DNA of 64,000 nucleotides from HGM11416 sp045596285 (GTDB taxonomy: Bacteria; Bacillota; Clostridia; Christensenellales; Borkfalkiaceae), in NCBI GenBank assembly GCA_045596285.1, contig JAZOCA010000130.1:1-64000 (forward strand). The letters run 5' to 3'. The position numbers and the translations under genes were made by a program. The notes beneath the pieces are model-generated. The model saw only the letters and a list, made by a program, of their open reading frames with translations. It searched no databases and was not told where the DNA came from. Below are positions 8,153-18,196 of the stretch, piece after piece; position 1 is the first letter of the stretch; every line of letters starts with the position of its first letter.

Positions 8153-9064
8153 ATGCAACAAACAAAAAAGAAAAAACGTCATGCATATATTTTGCTTTTG
8201 TTTATTTTGCCTGCCGTTATTGAGTTAATCTTGTTTAACTACGTGCCTATGTACGGCATTTTAATAGCTTTTCAAGATTATATTCCTGGTGATAGTATAA
8301 TTTCGCCAGATGCGATATGGATTGGTTTTGATAACTTTAAGCAATTTTTTGCTACGCCTAACTTTTGGGATTTAATGAGAAACACTTTTTTCCTTTGTCT
8401 TTTTGGTTTCTTATTAGGGTTTCCATTACCCATTGTGGTGGCTCTTTTACTCAATTCCTCATTTAATAAAAAGATGAGCAACACAATGCAAACGATATTT
8501 ATAGCGCCACACTTTATTTCGTTAGTTGTTATGGTTGGTATTTTATACATTTTCTTTGGTACTAATGGTGTGGTTAACAACATAGCGGTTCAATTTGGTG
8601 GCGAAAGATATTCTTATTTTTTAGAACCAGATTCTTTTAGACCTTTGTATATTCTTTCTGGTGTATGGCAGGATTTTGGATGGAGCGCAATAATATATTT
8701 AGCTGCGCTATCAGGGGTAGATCCTCAGTTACATGAAGCGGCTACAATAGACGGTGCATCTAGATTTAGTCGTGTAATAAATATTGATTTTCCTGCAATT
8801 TTCCCCACCGTTTCAATGTTATTAATACTTTCCATTGGTGGTCTTATGGGGGCTGGGTACGAAAAAGTTTTACTTATGCAAACAGCCGCAAACCTTGATA
8901 CGTCTGAAATAATTTCTACTTACGTTTACAAAAAAGGTTTAACTGGATTTACGTTGCCAGGATATGCTACTGCCGTAGGCTTGTTTAACTCTATAATTAA
9001 CGTAGTATTGTTAGTTATAGCAAATACAACGGCAAAACGTTTTAGCGAAAATACGTTGTTCTAA
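8153..9064 (+). CDS. CUT1 sugar ABC permease, LplB-like
   Basis: A 303-aa inner-membrane permease with about six hydrophobic segments. The cytoplasmic EAA loop HEAATIDGASRF, which contacts the ATPase, is intact. It is first in a long operon with a partner permease and a very large binding protein, an arrangement typical of importers for oligosaccharides. No ATPase gene is present, so a shared MsmX/UgpC-type ATPase elsewhere is needed. The context implies fructo-oligosaccharide uptake. Confidence 0.93.
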   Translation: MQQTKKKKRHAYILLLFILPAVIELILFNYVPMYGILIAFQDYIPGDSIISPDAIWIGFDNFKQFFATPNFWDLMRNTFFLCLFGFLLGFPLPIVVALLLNSSFNKKMSNTMQTIFIAPHFISLVVMVGILYIFFGTNGVVNNIAVQFGGERYSYFLEPDSFRPLYILSGVWQDFGWSAIIYLAALSGVDPQLHEAATIDGASRFSRVINIDFPAIFPTVSMLLILSIGGLMGAGYEKVLLMQTAANLDTSEIISTYVYKKGLTGFTLPGYATAVGLFNSIINVVLLVIANTTAKRFSENTLF

Positions 9065-9074
9065 GGTGAAAAAT

Positions 9075-9992
9075 ATGAATACTCAAGCAATAAATAAAAA
9101 ATCTTCAAAAATAAAGGCAGGTAAGGGCGATAAGCTTTATTACGTAATTAACTTTATCATCCTTGCGATACTCACTTTAATAATCGTTTATCCGCTTTAT
9201 TTCTTAGTAATTGCATCTTTTTCTGATTCTAACCTTGTTACGCAAGGTGAGGTTCTGTTACTTCCTAAAGGAATTACTTTTGAAGGGTATAAAAGACTTT
9301 TAGAAGACGATTCTATATGGGTTGGATATGCAAACACAATATTTTACACTATTACGGGAACTTTAGTTTCTTTATTATTCACAATTCCTGCCGGTTGGGG
9401 ACTTTCAAGAGTAAACTTACCCGCTAGAAAATGGTTTATGTGGTTGTTTATAGTTCCTATGTTCTTTGGTGGCGGACTTATTCCTTTTTACATTATAGTA
9501 TCAAAATTACACATGGTAAACACAAGATGGTCGCTTATTATTCCTTCTGCATTAAGTGTTTGGAACGTATTTATGTGTAAAGCTTATTTTGAAGGGAATA
9601 TTCCCAACGAAATTTTAGAAGCGGGTAGAATAGACGGGGCTGGTGAAATACTGTTATTCTTTAAGTTCGTTATTCCACTTTCCAAACCCATAATTGCAGT
9701 TATTGCTCTTTACTGTGCTGTAGGTCAATGGAATAACTACTTCGGCGCTTTAGTGTTTATTACTAAAGAAGAACTTTATCCGTTGCAATTAATATTAAGA
9801 GATATCTTAATAATGGAAGATACTAGCGCGATTATTGGTGGTGGCGGTCCTACGTTTAGTGAGCAAGTAAAACTTGCGAACCAAATAAAATATACTTCTA
9901 TTATCGTATCAAGCTTACCTATAATTTTAGTTTATCCCTTCTTCCAAAAGTACTTCAAACAAGGTGTTCTTGTTGGCTCGTTAAAGAGTTAA
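9075..9992 (+). CDS. CUT1 sugar ABC permease, YtcP-like
   Basis: The second permease, about 305 aa, with six hydrophobic segments and an EAA loop EILEAGRIDGAGEILLFFK. I place the start at the ATG at 9075, because the upstream in-frame GTG at 9066 is part of the AAGGTGA ribosome site. The gap to the first permease is only 10 nt, so the two are translated together and form the heterodimeric channel. The C-terminus ends in the common GVLVGSLKS segment. Confidence 0.93.
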   Translation: MNTQAINKKSSKIKAGKGDKLYYVINFIILAILTLIIVYPLYFLVIASFSDSNLVTQGEVLLLPKGITFEGYKRLLEDDSIWVGYANTIFYTITGTLVSLLFTIPAGWGLSRVNLPARKWFMWLFIVPMFFGGGLIPFYIIVSKLHMVNTRWSLIIPSALSVWNVFMCKAYFEGNIPNEILEAGRIDGAGEILLFFKFVIPLSKPIIAVIALYCAVGQWNNYFGALVFITKEELYPLQLILRDILIMEDTSAIIGGGGPTFSEQVKLANQIKYTSIIVSSLPIILVYPFFQKYFKQGVLVGSLKS

Positions 9993-10022
9993 GAATAAAA
10001 AATATATAAAAGGAGAAAAAAA

Positions 10023-11708
10023 ATGAAAAGAAATCTTCACAAAGTTTTAGCTGCTGCTTTATCTTGTACCATTTTATTTGCATGTATGGGATGTGGTCAG
10101 AAAAACCCAGATAGTGGCTCTAACAACGCTAAAGAATTAGAAGCGTTAGGTTATCAATATCTTGACGTTACTAAACCTATTATAGCAGAAAAGGGCGCTG
10201 CTTCTTATAGGGTAATAACACAAAAGAACCCTATGGCGGAAGATTATAACGATATGAAAGTATTCCAAGATTTATACGATAAAACCAACGTAAAAATTAA
10301 TTGGGATTGCTTATCTTCAAGTGCTTATCAAACCCAAAAACCTCTAATTATGAGTGATAAATCGAATTGGCCTGATGCAATATACCACTCTTATTTTTCA
10401 GATGCTGAAATGCTTCGTTATGCAAATAGAAAGACATTCTTGGCTCTTGATGAATATCTTGACTACATGCCTTACTTAAAGGCCTTTTTAGAACGTAGAC
10501 CTGACGTTAGAAGCCTTATTAATATGCCAGACGGACACTTCTATGCTTTCCCCAGAGTTGAAGAAATGGGGCTTATGCCTTATTCAAACTTACTTTTCTT
10601 AAATAAAGTTTGGGTTGGCGAACTTATTGATAGTGGCGACATTACATTCCTAACTAAAGAAGATTTAAAAGACGGCCTTGATCTTAATCTTGATCAAATG
10701 GAACAAATCCTTAAGTTATTCAAAGAAAAAGATATGAATAAAAACGGTAAGGATGATGAAATTCCCTTAAGTTTCGTATATCAAAACTGGCAGGGTAATC
10801 AATGCGACCTTTACGGTGCATTCGGCTGTCCTGATAACGTTGACCACAGAACAGTTCTTAACGGTAAGGTTATTTGTACAGCTGTTACCGACGAATTCTT
10901 TAAAGCTACTAACTTCTATGCTGGTTGGGTTCAAAAAGGTTATATCGATAAAGCTTGTTTTGAATATAATGAAGATACCTTCCTTGCAAGTGGTAAAGCA
11001 ACTAAACAAAAACTTGGGGCTTTCTACTGGTGGGAAGCAGAAACGGTTGTAAGTGATCCTCAAAACTATATCACTTGTAATCCTCTTATCGGACCTAACG
11101 GAACAAGACTTTTAGGGCAATCAAATTCTCCCGAAATTTCTAAGAACCTTTGCGTAATTTTCTCAACATGTAAGAACCCTGAAATTCTTTTATCTTACTT
11201 TGATAGATTTTATGAACCTTACACTTCTTCTCAAATTGCTTACGGACCTATCGGCGTAATTTACGAAGAAGAATTAGATGAAAACGGCAAACTTGTTCAA
11301 AAGCCCATTCCTGAAGGAATGACTACAGACGAAGTTCGTATTAAAGTTGCTCCTATGGGCGTTGATATTTTAGATGCTAACGTATGGGAAAATTATTTAA
11401 ATATGGAACCAAGAGCAGTTTTACGTCTTGAAAGATTAGAAAAACATATTAAACCTTGGTCAATGCCTGGTATCACTAGACTTTCTAACCCCGTGTTTAC
11501 TATGGAAGAAATTAACCTACTTGGCACATACGATACCAACGTTTACGAATATGTTGTAGCAATGCAAACAAAATGGTTATTAAACGGTGGCGTAACCCAA
11601 GCTGAATTTGAAGAATTTAAGAAAAAACTTGAAAACTTAAATATGGCCGCTGTTTTAGAATGTTATCAAAAAGGGTACGATCGTTCAATCGGTAAAACAG
11701 TAGATTAA
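10023..11708 (+). CDS. Large extracellular solute-binding lipoprotein
   Basis: A 561-aa substrate-binding protein of the large family that accompanies LplB/YtcP permeases. The signal peptide ends in a lipobox region (LFACMGC), so Cys21 or Cys24 would be lipidated. It follows the permeases by 30 nt behind a good AGGAGA site. A DMNKNGKDDEIPLSF segment (an EF-hand-like calcium loop) is typical of this family. It captures the oligosaccharide at the cell surface. The substrate is inferred as a fructan fragment from the GH32 genes downstream. Confidence 0.92.
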   Translation: MKRNLHKVLAAALSCTILFACMGCGQKNPDSGSNNAKELEALGYQYLDVTKPIIAEKGAASYRVITQKNPMAEDYNDMKVFQDLYDKTNVKINWDCLSSSAYQTQKPLIMSDKSNWPDAIYHSYFSDAEMLRYANRKTFLALDEYLDYMPYLKAFLERRPDVRSLINMPDGHFYAFPRVEEMGLMPYSNLLFLNKVWVGELIDSGDITFLTKEDLKDGLDLNLDQMEQILKLFKEKDMNKNGKDDEIPLSFVYQNWQGNQCDLYGAFGCPDNVDHRTVLNGKVICTAVTDEFFKATNFYAGWVQKGYIDKACFEYNEDTFLASGKATKQKLGAFYWWEAETVVSDPQNYITCNPLIGPNGTRLLGQSNSPEISKNLCVIFSTCKNPEILLSYFDRFYEPYTSSQIAYGPIGVIYEEELDENGKLVQKPIPEGMTTDEVRIKVAPMGVDILDANVWENYLNMEPRAVLRLERLEKHIKPWSMPGITRLSNPVFTMEEINLLGTYDTNVYEYVVAMQTKWLLNGGVTQAEFEEFKKKLENLNMAAVLECYQKGYDRSIGKTVD

Positions 11709-11718
11709 TTAAACGAAA

Positions 11719-13311
11719 ATGAAAAAATTATTTTTATGCTTTATTCTTATATTGACGTGCTTTTTTACCTTTATTTCTTGTAATTTAGCAAAGAATAGTA
11801 CTGGAGATAGTAGTAGCGCAACTAAACCTGAAATCAATATGGAAGAAGTTTTAAAAGATTACGTGCCCTCTGAAAGCACGGTTGAGTTTTTAAATAAAAA
11901 TCTTGAAAAAGTTAATTTAACACCAACCTTCGACGTTGAAAAATACACTAATACGGCAGAAGGCGTGCTAACTCCGTATAATATTTTTACTGATGGCATG
12001 TGTTTACAACGCGATAGCGTTATAAGGATTTTTGGTACTGCTCCTGTTGCAACCAAGAAGGTAGCAGTTTCATTCCGCGGTAGGGTATATTACGGTGTTG
12101 CTGGTGGCGGTGAATGGGAAGTATATCTTCCCAAAATGACCGCAGGCGGTCCGTTTGAAATGCAAATTATTTCAAATATTGGTAGAATAAGCATTAACGA
12201 CGTTTACGTTGGTGAAGTTTATCTGTTAAGCGGACAAAGTAATATGGAATTTACTTCATACTGGAACAGTTCTAAGATATCAGACTTATATTCCGATCCA
12301 GTTGCTTGTAAAAACGACCGTATTCGCCTTATGAATGCTCAACAAAAAAGGGAAGTTGGCGAACCTTCATCACCCGTTAAATTTGAAAGAGTAATAAAAT
12401 GGGAAGGGGCTGAAAGTAAAACTATACGCGCATTTTCAGCAGTTGGTTATATTTTCGGCAGAGAAATGGAAAAGCAACTTGACTGTCCTATAGGGCTTGT
12501 TTGTAACGCAATGGGCGGTTCGTTAATCGAATACTGGATGAGCGAAAAGGCTTATAGTGAATACAGGGTAAATAATTCAAGTTATATAGATAAATCAAAC
12601 GACGTTTTAACTAATTGTTTAGGCTTTAACGGTAGTATAAATCCTTTACAAGGCTACTCGTTTAGGGGCGTTGTTTGGTATCAGGGCGAATCAAACGTAA
12701 ACGGGCATCAAAAATATTATGCAAACGCATTAAGAATTTTAATGAAAGATTGGCGTGAATTTTTTGATAACGAAAACCTTACCTTTACTCTATGTGAACT
12801 TGCAAGATTTAACCAAGACCCATTAGGATATAGCACTATAAACGAAAAGATAAACGAAGTTGCAAAAGAAGATAATCTTGTGGCAGTTGCTATTAACGTT
12901 GATTGTGGGGACTGGAATGATATCCATCCAGCAGATAAACATGATATAGGCAATCGTGCGGCAAGTGAAACTTTACGTTTATTCTTTGGCAAAGACTTAA
13001 ATACTGCGCCCGTAATTCAGTCTGTTGAACGGGTAGACGGAAAAACTGTAAAAATCATTTTAAATGAGAACGTTGTTTTAAAAAATGGCACTAACGGATT
13101 TGAAATTAAAACTTCACTCGGTTGGGAATATAATTTAAACGTAACGGTCGAAGGTAACGTCTTAACAATTCGTGCTGAAAAAGATTTTTCACATATTAGA
13201 TATGGTTATCGAATTCAGGTAACAAACGAAATAAGGGAAGACGTAAGCAAATTTGTAACTATTTTTGATGAAGAAGGTTATCCTATGGATATATTCTTAA
13301 TCGAAGCATAA
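11719..13311 (+). CDS. SGNH sialate O-acetylesterase-like lipoprotein
   Basis: A 530-aa lipoprotein (lipobox FISC) of the DUF303/SASA esterase family. The nucleophile block LSGQSNME (Ser174), the central VVWYQGESN block, and the catalytic pair in DIHP (Asp401, His403) are all intact. It lies 10 nt after the binding protein, with no clear Shine-Dalgarno of its own, so translation may be coupled. The family removes O-acetyl groups from sugars. Here it would act outside the cell on an acetylated side group of the target glycan. No sialic-acid genes are nearby, so sialate is unlikely to be the substrate. It is a paralogue of the protein at 23078-25192. Confidence 0.88.
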   Translation: MKKLFLCFILILTCFFTFISCNLAKNSTGDSSSATKPEINMEEVLKDYVPSESTVEFLNKNLEKVNLTPTFDVEKYTNTAEGVLTPYNIFTDGMCLQRDSVIRIFGTAPVATKKVAVSFRGRVYYGVAGGGEWEVYLPKMTAGGPFEMQIISNIGRISINDVYVGEVYLLSGQSNMEFTSYWNSSKISDLYSDPVACKNDRIRLMNAQQKREVGEPSSPVKFERVIKWEGAESKTIRAFSAVGYIFGREMEKQLDCPIGLVCNAMGGSLIEYWMSEKAYSEYRVNNSSYIDKSNDVLTNCLGFNGSINPLQGYSFRGVVWYQGESNVNGHQKYYANALRILMKDWREFFDNENLTFTLCELARFNQDPLGYSTINEKINEVAKEDNLVAVAINVDCGDWNDIHPADKHDIGNRAASETLRLFFGKDLNTAPVIQSVERVDGKTVKIILNENVVLKNGTNGFEIKTSLGWEYNLNVTVEGNVLTIRAEKDFSHIRYGYRIQVTNEIREDVSKFVTIFDEEGYPMDIFLIEA

Positions 13312-13372
13312 CAACTAAATATTTTAGGCTTCATCACCTAAAAGGTGAAATAAAAAATAAAGGACGGAAAAA

Positions 13373-15229
13373 ATGAAAAAACTAATTGTAGCGTTAGCAT
13401 GTATTTTATGCTTAACGTTAAGCATGACGGCTTGTAACACACTTGTAGCTGATACTGTTGCCCCCGTTATTAACGGTGTTAAAGATTCAACTACTATTTC
13501 GCTTGGCGAAACGTTTGACGCTTTAGCTGGCATTACTGCAAGCGACGACGTTGATGGCGACTTAACTTCAGCAATCACCGTAACTTCTATGCCTGAACTT
13601 ACTTTTACGGATGGTAAGGCAACTCCTTCTATGAAGGGTGCTTATGAAATTACTTATAGCGTAAAAGATAAAGCAGGTAATGAAACTGAAGAATACTGTA
13701 CTCTTACTGTAACTAGCAAAGTTGGTACTGCAAGCGATTACCACGTATTTGATTTCTCTTCTTACGATACAGCAGAAGTTCCCACCTTCTTAAACGTTGC
13801 TCTTTATCACGAAGCGGCTCAAGCAAATTTTGAAAAAGTTGACGGCGCTTTAAGACTTAACGTTTTAGATACTGGCGCAAGCGCAGGTGCTGCAGTAAAC
13901 AGCGTTTTTGTTCACAACAATTTATTAACTAACGTTGGTTCTTCTTATAAGATTAACCTTTACATGAAGTCTTCTGCTCCCGTTTGGTTTAATATGATTG
14001 CTAACCACAGCGCAGCAGGTTGGGCTCCTTTAGGATCTAGCAACTGGAACTTTAACATTCCCGGTACAGACGTTTATACTAAGTACACCATTAGCTTTGA
14101 TGCGCCCGCGGCTGCTCCTGCTGATTACGAAGGCGAAACTCCTTATAATCAAGTACAATTCTTCTTAGAATTAGGTAACTACAACGTTGATGGCATCGGT
14201 GTTAACCCCACTAACTTCACAGTTGACATTTTAAAAATCGAATTCTATGAAATCGTTGGTACTGAATACTTAGAAAGCATTAACAAAATCACTGAATTTA
14301 ATGCTTCTAACGCAGACGTTTTAACGGTAGCACCCGCTGCTGCAAACACCACTTACGAAGGCGGTAAAGCTTCTTATAACGTAACTTCTTTCGTTGAAGG
14401 CGCTCAAGGTTGGGAAATTCACTTACGTGCTAAACTTGGCGTAGCATTTGAAACTGGCAAAAAATACACTATCAGATATAAATTAAATGCGGATGCAGAA
14501 ATTGTTGCTGGTGGCGGTATTTGTGTTGAAGATATCGTTAACGAATGGCAACAACGCGCTAAATTCGTTGCAAGCCCTGTTTTTGCTGTTGGTGAAGGCG
14601 TATATGAATTCACTTTTGAAGCAGAAGCTGATTTAACTGCTGAAAACTCAATTATTACTTGGTACTTAAAAGAAGCTCCCGTTGGTCAAAACACAGCAAC
14701 TTTAGTTCTTTCAGAATTAGAAGTATTTGAAGTAAAGGGTAACAAAACTCAAGATAAAATCAACTATCATTTCTATCCTACTGACGACGGTATAGAATGG
14801 ACTTGTTGGAACGATACTGATGATGATTTAGGCCAAAACGGTTTAGGTAGTATGTACTATAAAGATGGTTCACTCTTCTATTATATCGATACTATTTCTG
14901 GTGTTGATTACGGTAACAAGATCTTCAATAAATCACTTATGTTCGAAGCTGATTGTTTATATAAAATAGAAGTTACGGTTAAGGCTAATAAAAATGCAAC
15001 TTGCTGGTTTATCCTTAATCCTCCCACCTCATACGATCCTATTATCTCTGAAGTATTTGACGTAACTACAGAAGCACAAACATTCACTTTTGCAACGACT
15101 TCTGAATTCGTAGTTGAAAAAGATCTTCAACTTATCTTCTCATTTGGTAGCTCATATAATACAGCTGGTCAAGTAGAAGGCGGTCTTTTAGTAGAATTTA
15201 GTTCTATTAAAGTTATTAAACTTTCTTAA
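13373..15229 (+). CDS. Surface lipoprotein with Ig-like and CBM-like domains
   Basis: A 618-aa lipoprotein (MTAC lipobox, Cys21). Residues about 27-120 form a bacterial Ig-like domain of the DUF5011 type (DTVAPVINGV ... DDVDGDLTS ... GAYEITYSVKDKAGN). The rest reads as three beta-sandwich modules resembling CBM4/9-type carbohydrate-binding domains. No catalytic motif is visible. It probably binds the glycan at the cell surface for the neighbouring enzymes and importer. A small CACCT/AGGTG hairpin (13337-13349) lies before the gene. Confidence 0.75.
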   Translation: MKKLIVALACILCLTLSMTACNTLVADTVAPVINGVKDSTTISLGETFDALAGITASDDVDGDLTSAITVTSMPELTFTDGKATPSMKGAYEITYSVKDKAGNETEEYCTLTVTSKVGTASDYHVFDFSSYDTAEVPTFLNVALYHEAAQANFEKVDGALRLNVLDTGASAGAAVNSVFVHNNLLTNVGSSYKINLYMKSSAPVWFNMIANHSAAGWAPLGSSNWNFNIPGTDVYTKYTISFDAPAAAPADYEGETPYNQVQFFLELGNYNVDGIGVNPTNFTVDILKIEFYEIVGTEYLESINKITEFNASNADVLTVAPAAANTTYEGGKASYNVTSFVEGAQGWEIHLRAKLGVAFETGKKYTIRYKLNADAEIVAGGGICVEDIVNEWQQRAKFVASPVFAVGEGVYEFTFEAEADLTAENSIITWYLKEAPVGQNTATLVLSELEVFEVKGNKTQDKINYHFYPTDDGIEWTCWNDTDDDLGQNGLGSMYYKDGSLFYYIDTISGVDYGNKIFNKSLMFEADCLYKIEVTVKANKNATCWFILNPPTSYDPIISEVFDVTTEAQTFTFATTSEFVVEKDLQLIFSFGSSYNTAGQVEGGLLVEFSSIKVIKLS

Positions 15230-15252
15230 TATAAGTTTGGTTAGTATAAATT

Positions 15253-15272
15253 CCCCTTATTTATTTAAGGGG
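15253..15272 (+). other. Intercistronic hairpin before GH32
   Basis: CCCCTTA pairs with TAAGGGG around a 6-nt loop, followed by a weak T-rich run. It lies in the 64-nt gap after the CBM-like lipoprotein and may be a leaky terminator or an mRNA-stability stem. The AAGGGGGA strand overlaps the only purine-rich ribosome-site candidate for the next gene. Confidence 0.5.
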
Positions 15273-15293
15273 GATTTATCAAAATATTGATAT

Positions 15294-16658
15294 ATGAAAA
15301 ATACAATTGATTTAACTGAAAAATATATTAGTGAGCATGCAAATGATAAAAAGGAGTATTATCCCTCAACTTATCATTTTATGCCTAAAACGGGTTGGGT
15401 AAACGATCCTAACGGCGTTTGTTATTTCCGCGGTGAATATCATTTATTTTATCAATATAATCCTTATGACGTTGTTTGGCATGCTCCTTATTGGGGGCAT
15501 GCTGTAACAAAGGATTTTATTACTTATAAATATTTGCCCGCAGGGCTTGCACCATCTGAAACTTTAAAATATGGTTGTTTCTCTGGGGGAGCGATTTCGG
15601 CAAATAACAAGATTTATCTTTGTTATACTCGCCATTATGATTTAGAAAATTCACATTTAGAAGTCCAACATTTAGCAACTTCTTCAGACGGTATTTTATT
15701 TACTGATACCGCTGAGCCTATTTTGTCGCAAGAACATTTAAGGGAAGGGGATTGTAAGCAAGACTTTCGCGATCCTAATCCTGTGGAAATAGATGGGGTT
15801 TATTACGTTTGCGTTGGTAATAAAACTAACGACAATAAAGGGCAAATGTTAGTTTATAGTTCAAAGGATTTGGTTTCATTTGAATACCATATGACGATAA
15901 GGCACGAAGCTTTTGGCAGTATCTTAGAATGTCCCGACGTATTTAGACTTAATAATAAAGACGTTGTGGTTTTTTCTTCTATCGGCTATGAAGAAAGTAA
16001 TTCGCCAAACGGTGAAAAACATGGAAGCTACGCGCTTATTGGCAATATTGATTATAAAAACAAAAAATACAGTTTTGAAAATATTATAAGGCTTGATTAC
16101 GGCACGGATTTTTATGCACCTCAGTCACTTGATTCACCTGACGGAAGAAGGGTTATGTTTGGCTGGTTGGATTTATGGAATAATTCTTCGCATATGCGGG
16201 ATATAAAAAACAATACCAGTGGCCGTTATGCTTTGCCAAGGGAATTAGTTCTTATTGATAATAATTTACACGTTAAGCCCGTAAAAGAAATTTATGGGTT
16301 TATGCATGGCGATTTAAAGGTTAAAAGTGGTGAAGCAATACAAAAAAACTTTTATCTAAAAGCAAAATTTACACAAGGTTCTAAATTTAAACTGTTTGAT
16401 GATAGTGGATTTGTTGAAATAGAAAAAGTTGATGGAGCAATTAATTTAATTTTAAATCAAACAAACCATTTAAAGTGTTCTCGCTCTTTGCCATGCGCTA
16501 ACGATTGTGACGTTGAAATATTCTCTGATCACGGAAGTATAGAAATATTTTGTTCAAACGGCAAAGTCGCTTCAGCACAAGTATTGCTTCCCTCTGTGCA
16601 GTTATGCGTATCTATTGAGGGGGCAATAGAAATTATTGATGCAAAGATAATAAATTAA
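15294..16658 (+). CDS. Cytosolic GH32 hydrolase (sucrose-6-phosphate hydrolase-like)
   Basis: A 454-aa GH32 enzyme without signal peptide. The triad is canonical: Asp38 in WVNDPNG, Asp160 in FRDP, Glu212 in LECP, with a YQYNPYDVVWHAPYWGHA segment typical of ScrB/SacA. The C-terminal beta-sandwich is present but short. It sits inside the importer operon and would degrade imported fructosides in the cytosol. It lacks the long N-terminal extension of the GH32 at 5192-6811. No close ribosome site is seen before the ATG. Confidence 0.92.
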   Translation: MKNTIDLTEKYISEHANDKKEYYPSTYHFMPKTGWVNDPNGVCYFRGEYHLFYQYNPYDVVWHAPYWGHAVTKDFITYKYLPAGLAPSETLKYGCFSGGAISANNKIYLCYTRHYDLENSHLEVQHLATSSDGILFTDTAEPILSQEHLREGDCKQDFRDPNPVEIDGVYYVCVGNKTNDNKGQMLVYSSKDLVSFEYHMTIRHEAFGSILECPDVFRLNNKDVVVFSSIGYEESNSPNGEKHGSYALIGNIDYKNKKYSFENIIRLDYGTDFYAPQSLDSPDGRRVMFGWLDLWNNSSHMRDIKNNTSGRYALPRELVLIDNNLHVKPVKEIYGFMHGDLKVKSGEAIQKNFYLKAKFTQGSKFKLFDDSGFVEIEKVDGAINLILNQTNHLKCSRSLPCANDCDVEIFSDHGSIEIFCSNGKVASAQVLLPSVQLCVSIEGAIEIIDAKIIN

Positions 16659-16669
16659 AAGGAGAAAAT

Positions 16670-18196
16670 ATGAGAAGAATTTTTATGTTTTTATTAGCAA
16701 GTATAGCTTGTTTTTCATGTATTGCCTGCAATATCGGCAATTCTCCAGAGTCTTCATTCCAAGGTAGCGACGTTGAACTTTGGGAAAAGGATTTAACTAA
16801 TTACGACGTTTACGGTCAGGAAACGAGAATCGAATATGGTTTTGCGTGGAAGCCCGCTCAAAGAGATGGCTACGTTGGCGATCCCATGCCTTATTATGAA
16901 AACGGCGTTTATCATATTTTTTATTTAAAGGATGAAGGTGGTAGCTTGCGCCACAGCGTTTACAGAGTAGACACAACCGATTTTATTCATTATGAAGATA
17001 AAGGGTTAGTTCTTGAATCGCGCTCAATAGCTTATCAAGATTATTGGATTGGTACGGGTTCGGTTGTAAAAGCGGGTAACGACTATTATTTGTTCTATAC
17101 TGCTCATAACCCTAATAAAGAAGACGTTTGGGAAAAGGTAATGGTTGCTAAAAGCGAAGGCAATTTGGATAACTTCGTTCGCGTTCCCAACTTTGAAATT
17201 GCGCCACCGGCACAATACAATCAAAGGGACTTTAGAGATCCTCAAGTTTTCTTTAATGAAGAAACAAACAGTTTTGATATGACTGTTGAAACCAACCGCA
17301 ACGGAAAAGCCAGAATAGCAAAATTTAACATTTCATTAGATTTAAAAAACGTTATACACGAAGGCGATTTATACGTTGATGAAAAATACGGTTTTTGGAA
17401 CTTGGAATGCGCTGATATTTTTGAACATAACGGAAAATATTATTTAACTTATAGCGCACAAGGCAATCCCATGGATACTGTTTGGATTGCAGAAAGTGAT
17501 GAAATGTTTGGCACTTACGTAAACCATCGCAGAATAGAAGGCTTACATTTTTATGCTGCAAAAACCGTAACCGGCGCAGATGGGACGTATTTAGTTGGTT
17601 GGTTATATAGAAAGCAAGATAACACTAACGGTATTTGTGATGACGCTGCAAAATACTGGGGCGGACATCTTGTTGTTCATAAAATTGAGTTTGATTCAAA
17701 CGGTAAAGCTTATTTAGCACCTTTAGCTGGCTATGAAGATTATTACGGATATCAAGCAGATATCTTATCAAGCGAAAGCGTATCTTTTGCAAAAAATCAA
17801 AATGCAAAAACAAAATTTGCAGAAGGTAGAGAAAGTTATATGATCACTGGCGATTTTACCTATTCAGGCGAAAATAAATTTGGTATCGTTTTGGGGTATA
17901 ACGATAATTATCAAAGATATATTTCTTATTATCCAGAAGAAAAGAAGTTGGCTTTCTCTTTAAAATCAAGAATTACCACGGAAGCAGAAGTTCATGCAGA
18001 ATTAACCGAGGGACAAAAATATAGTTTTGTTTACGTTCAAGAAGGTTCAGTTGGTATTTTCTATATTAAAGGAGTTGCCGGTTTGTCTTTCCGTGTTTAC
18101 GGAATAAATAATAAAAGAATAGCATTATATTCAAATGGTAGTGCTGTTAATTTCGAAAATTTAAAATATTTCTTACGTGTTAAGCAGGAGGTCTAA
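16670..18196 (+). CDS. Lipoprotein GH32-like beta-propeller glycosidase (2)
   Basis: A 508-aa lipoprotein (CIAC lipobox) paralogous in design to the protein at 1695-3233. Catalytic positions can be traced as Asp71 in YVGDP, Asp190 in FRDP and Glu246 in LECAD. The first motif again lacks the NDPNG form. The C-terminal half is a beta-sandwich. It likely acts outside the cell on the same polymer as the first lipoprotein. It is followed without a gap by a divergent cytosolic relative at 18197. Subfamily and linkage are not readable from sequence. Confidence 0.8.
   Translation: MRRIFMFLLASIACFSCIACNIGNSPESSFQGSDVELWEKDLTNYDVYGQETRIEYGFAWKPAQRDGYVGDPMPYYENGVYHIFYLKDEGGSLRHSVYRVDTTDFIHYEDKGLVLESRSIAYQDYWIGTGSVVKAGNDYYLFYTAHNPNKEDVWEKVMVAKSEGNLDNFVRVPNFEIAPPAQYNQRDFRDPQVFFNEETNSFDMTVETNRNGKARIAKFNISLDLKNVIHEGDLYVDEKYGFWNLECADIFEHNGKYYLTYSAQGNPMDTVWIAESDEMFGTYVNHRRIEGLHFYAAKTVTGADGTYLVGWLYRKQDNTNGICDDAAKYWGGHLVVHKIEFDSNGKAYLAPLAGYEDYYGYQADILSSESVSFAKNQNAKTKFAEGRESYMITGDFTYSGENKFGIVLGYNDNYQRYISYYPEEKKLAFSLKSRITTEAEVHAELTEGQKYSFVYVQEGSVGIFYIKGVAGLSFRVYGINNKRIALYSNGSAVNFENLKYFLRVKQEV

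Noticed and set aside
11719..13311. Sialic-acid catabolism locus
   Set aside because: The esterase family name suggests it, but there is no sialidase, NanA, NanE or NanK gene in the window.
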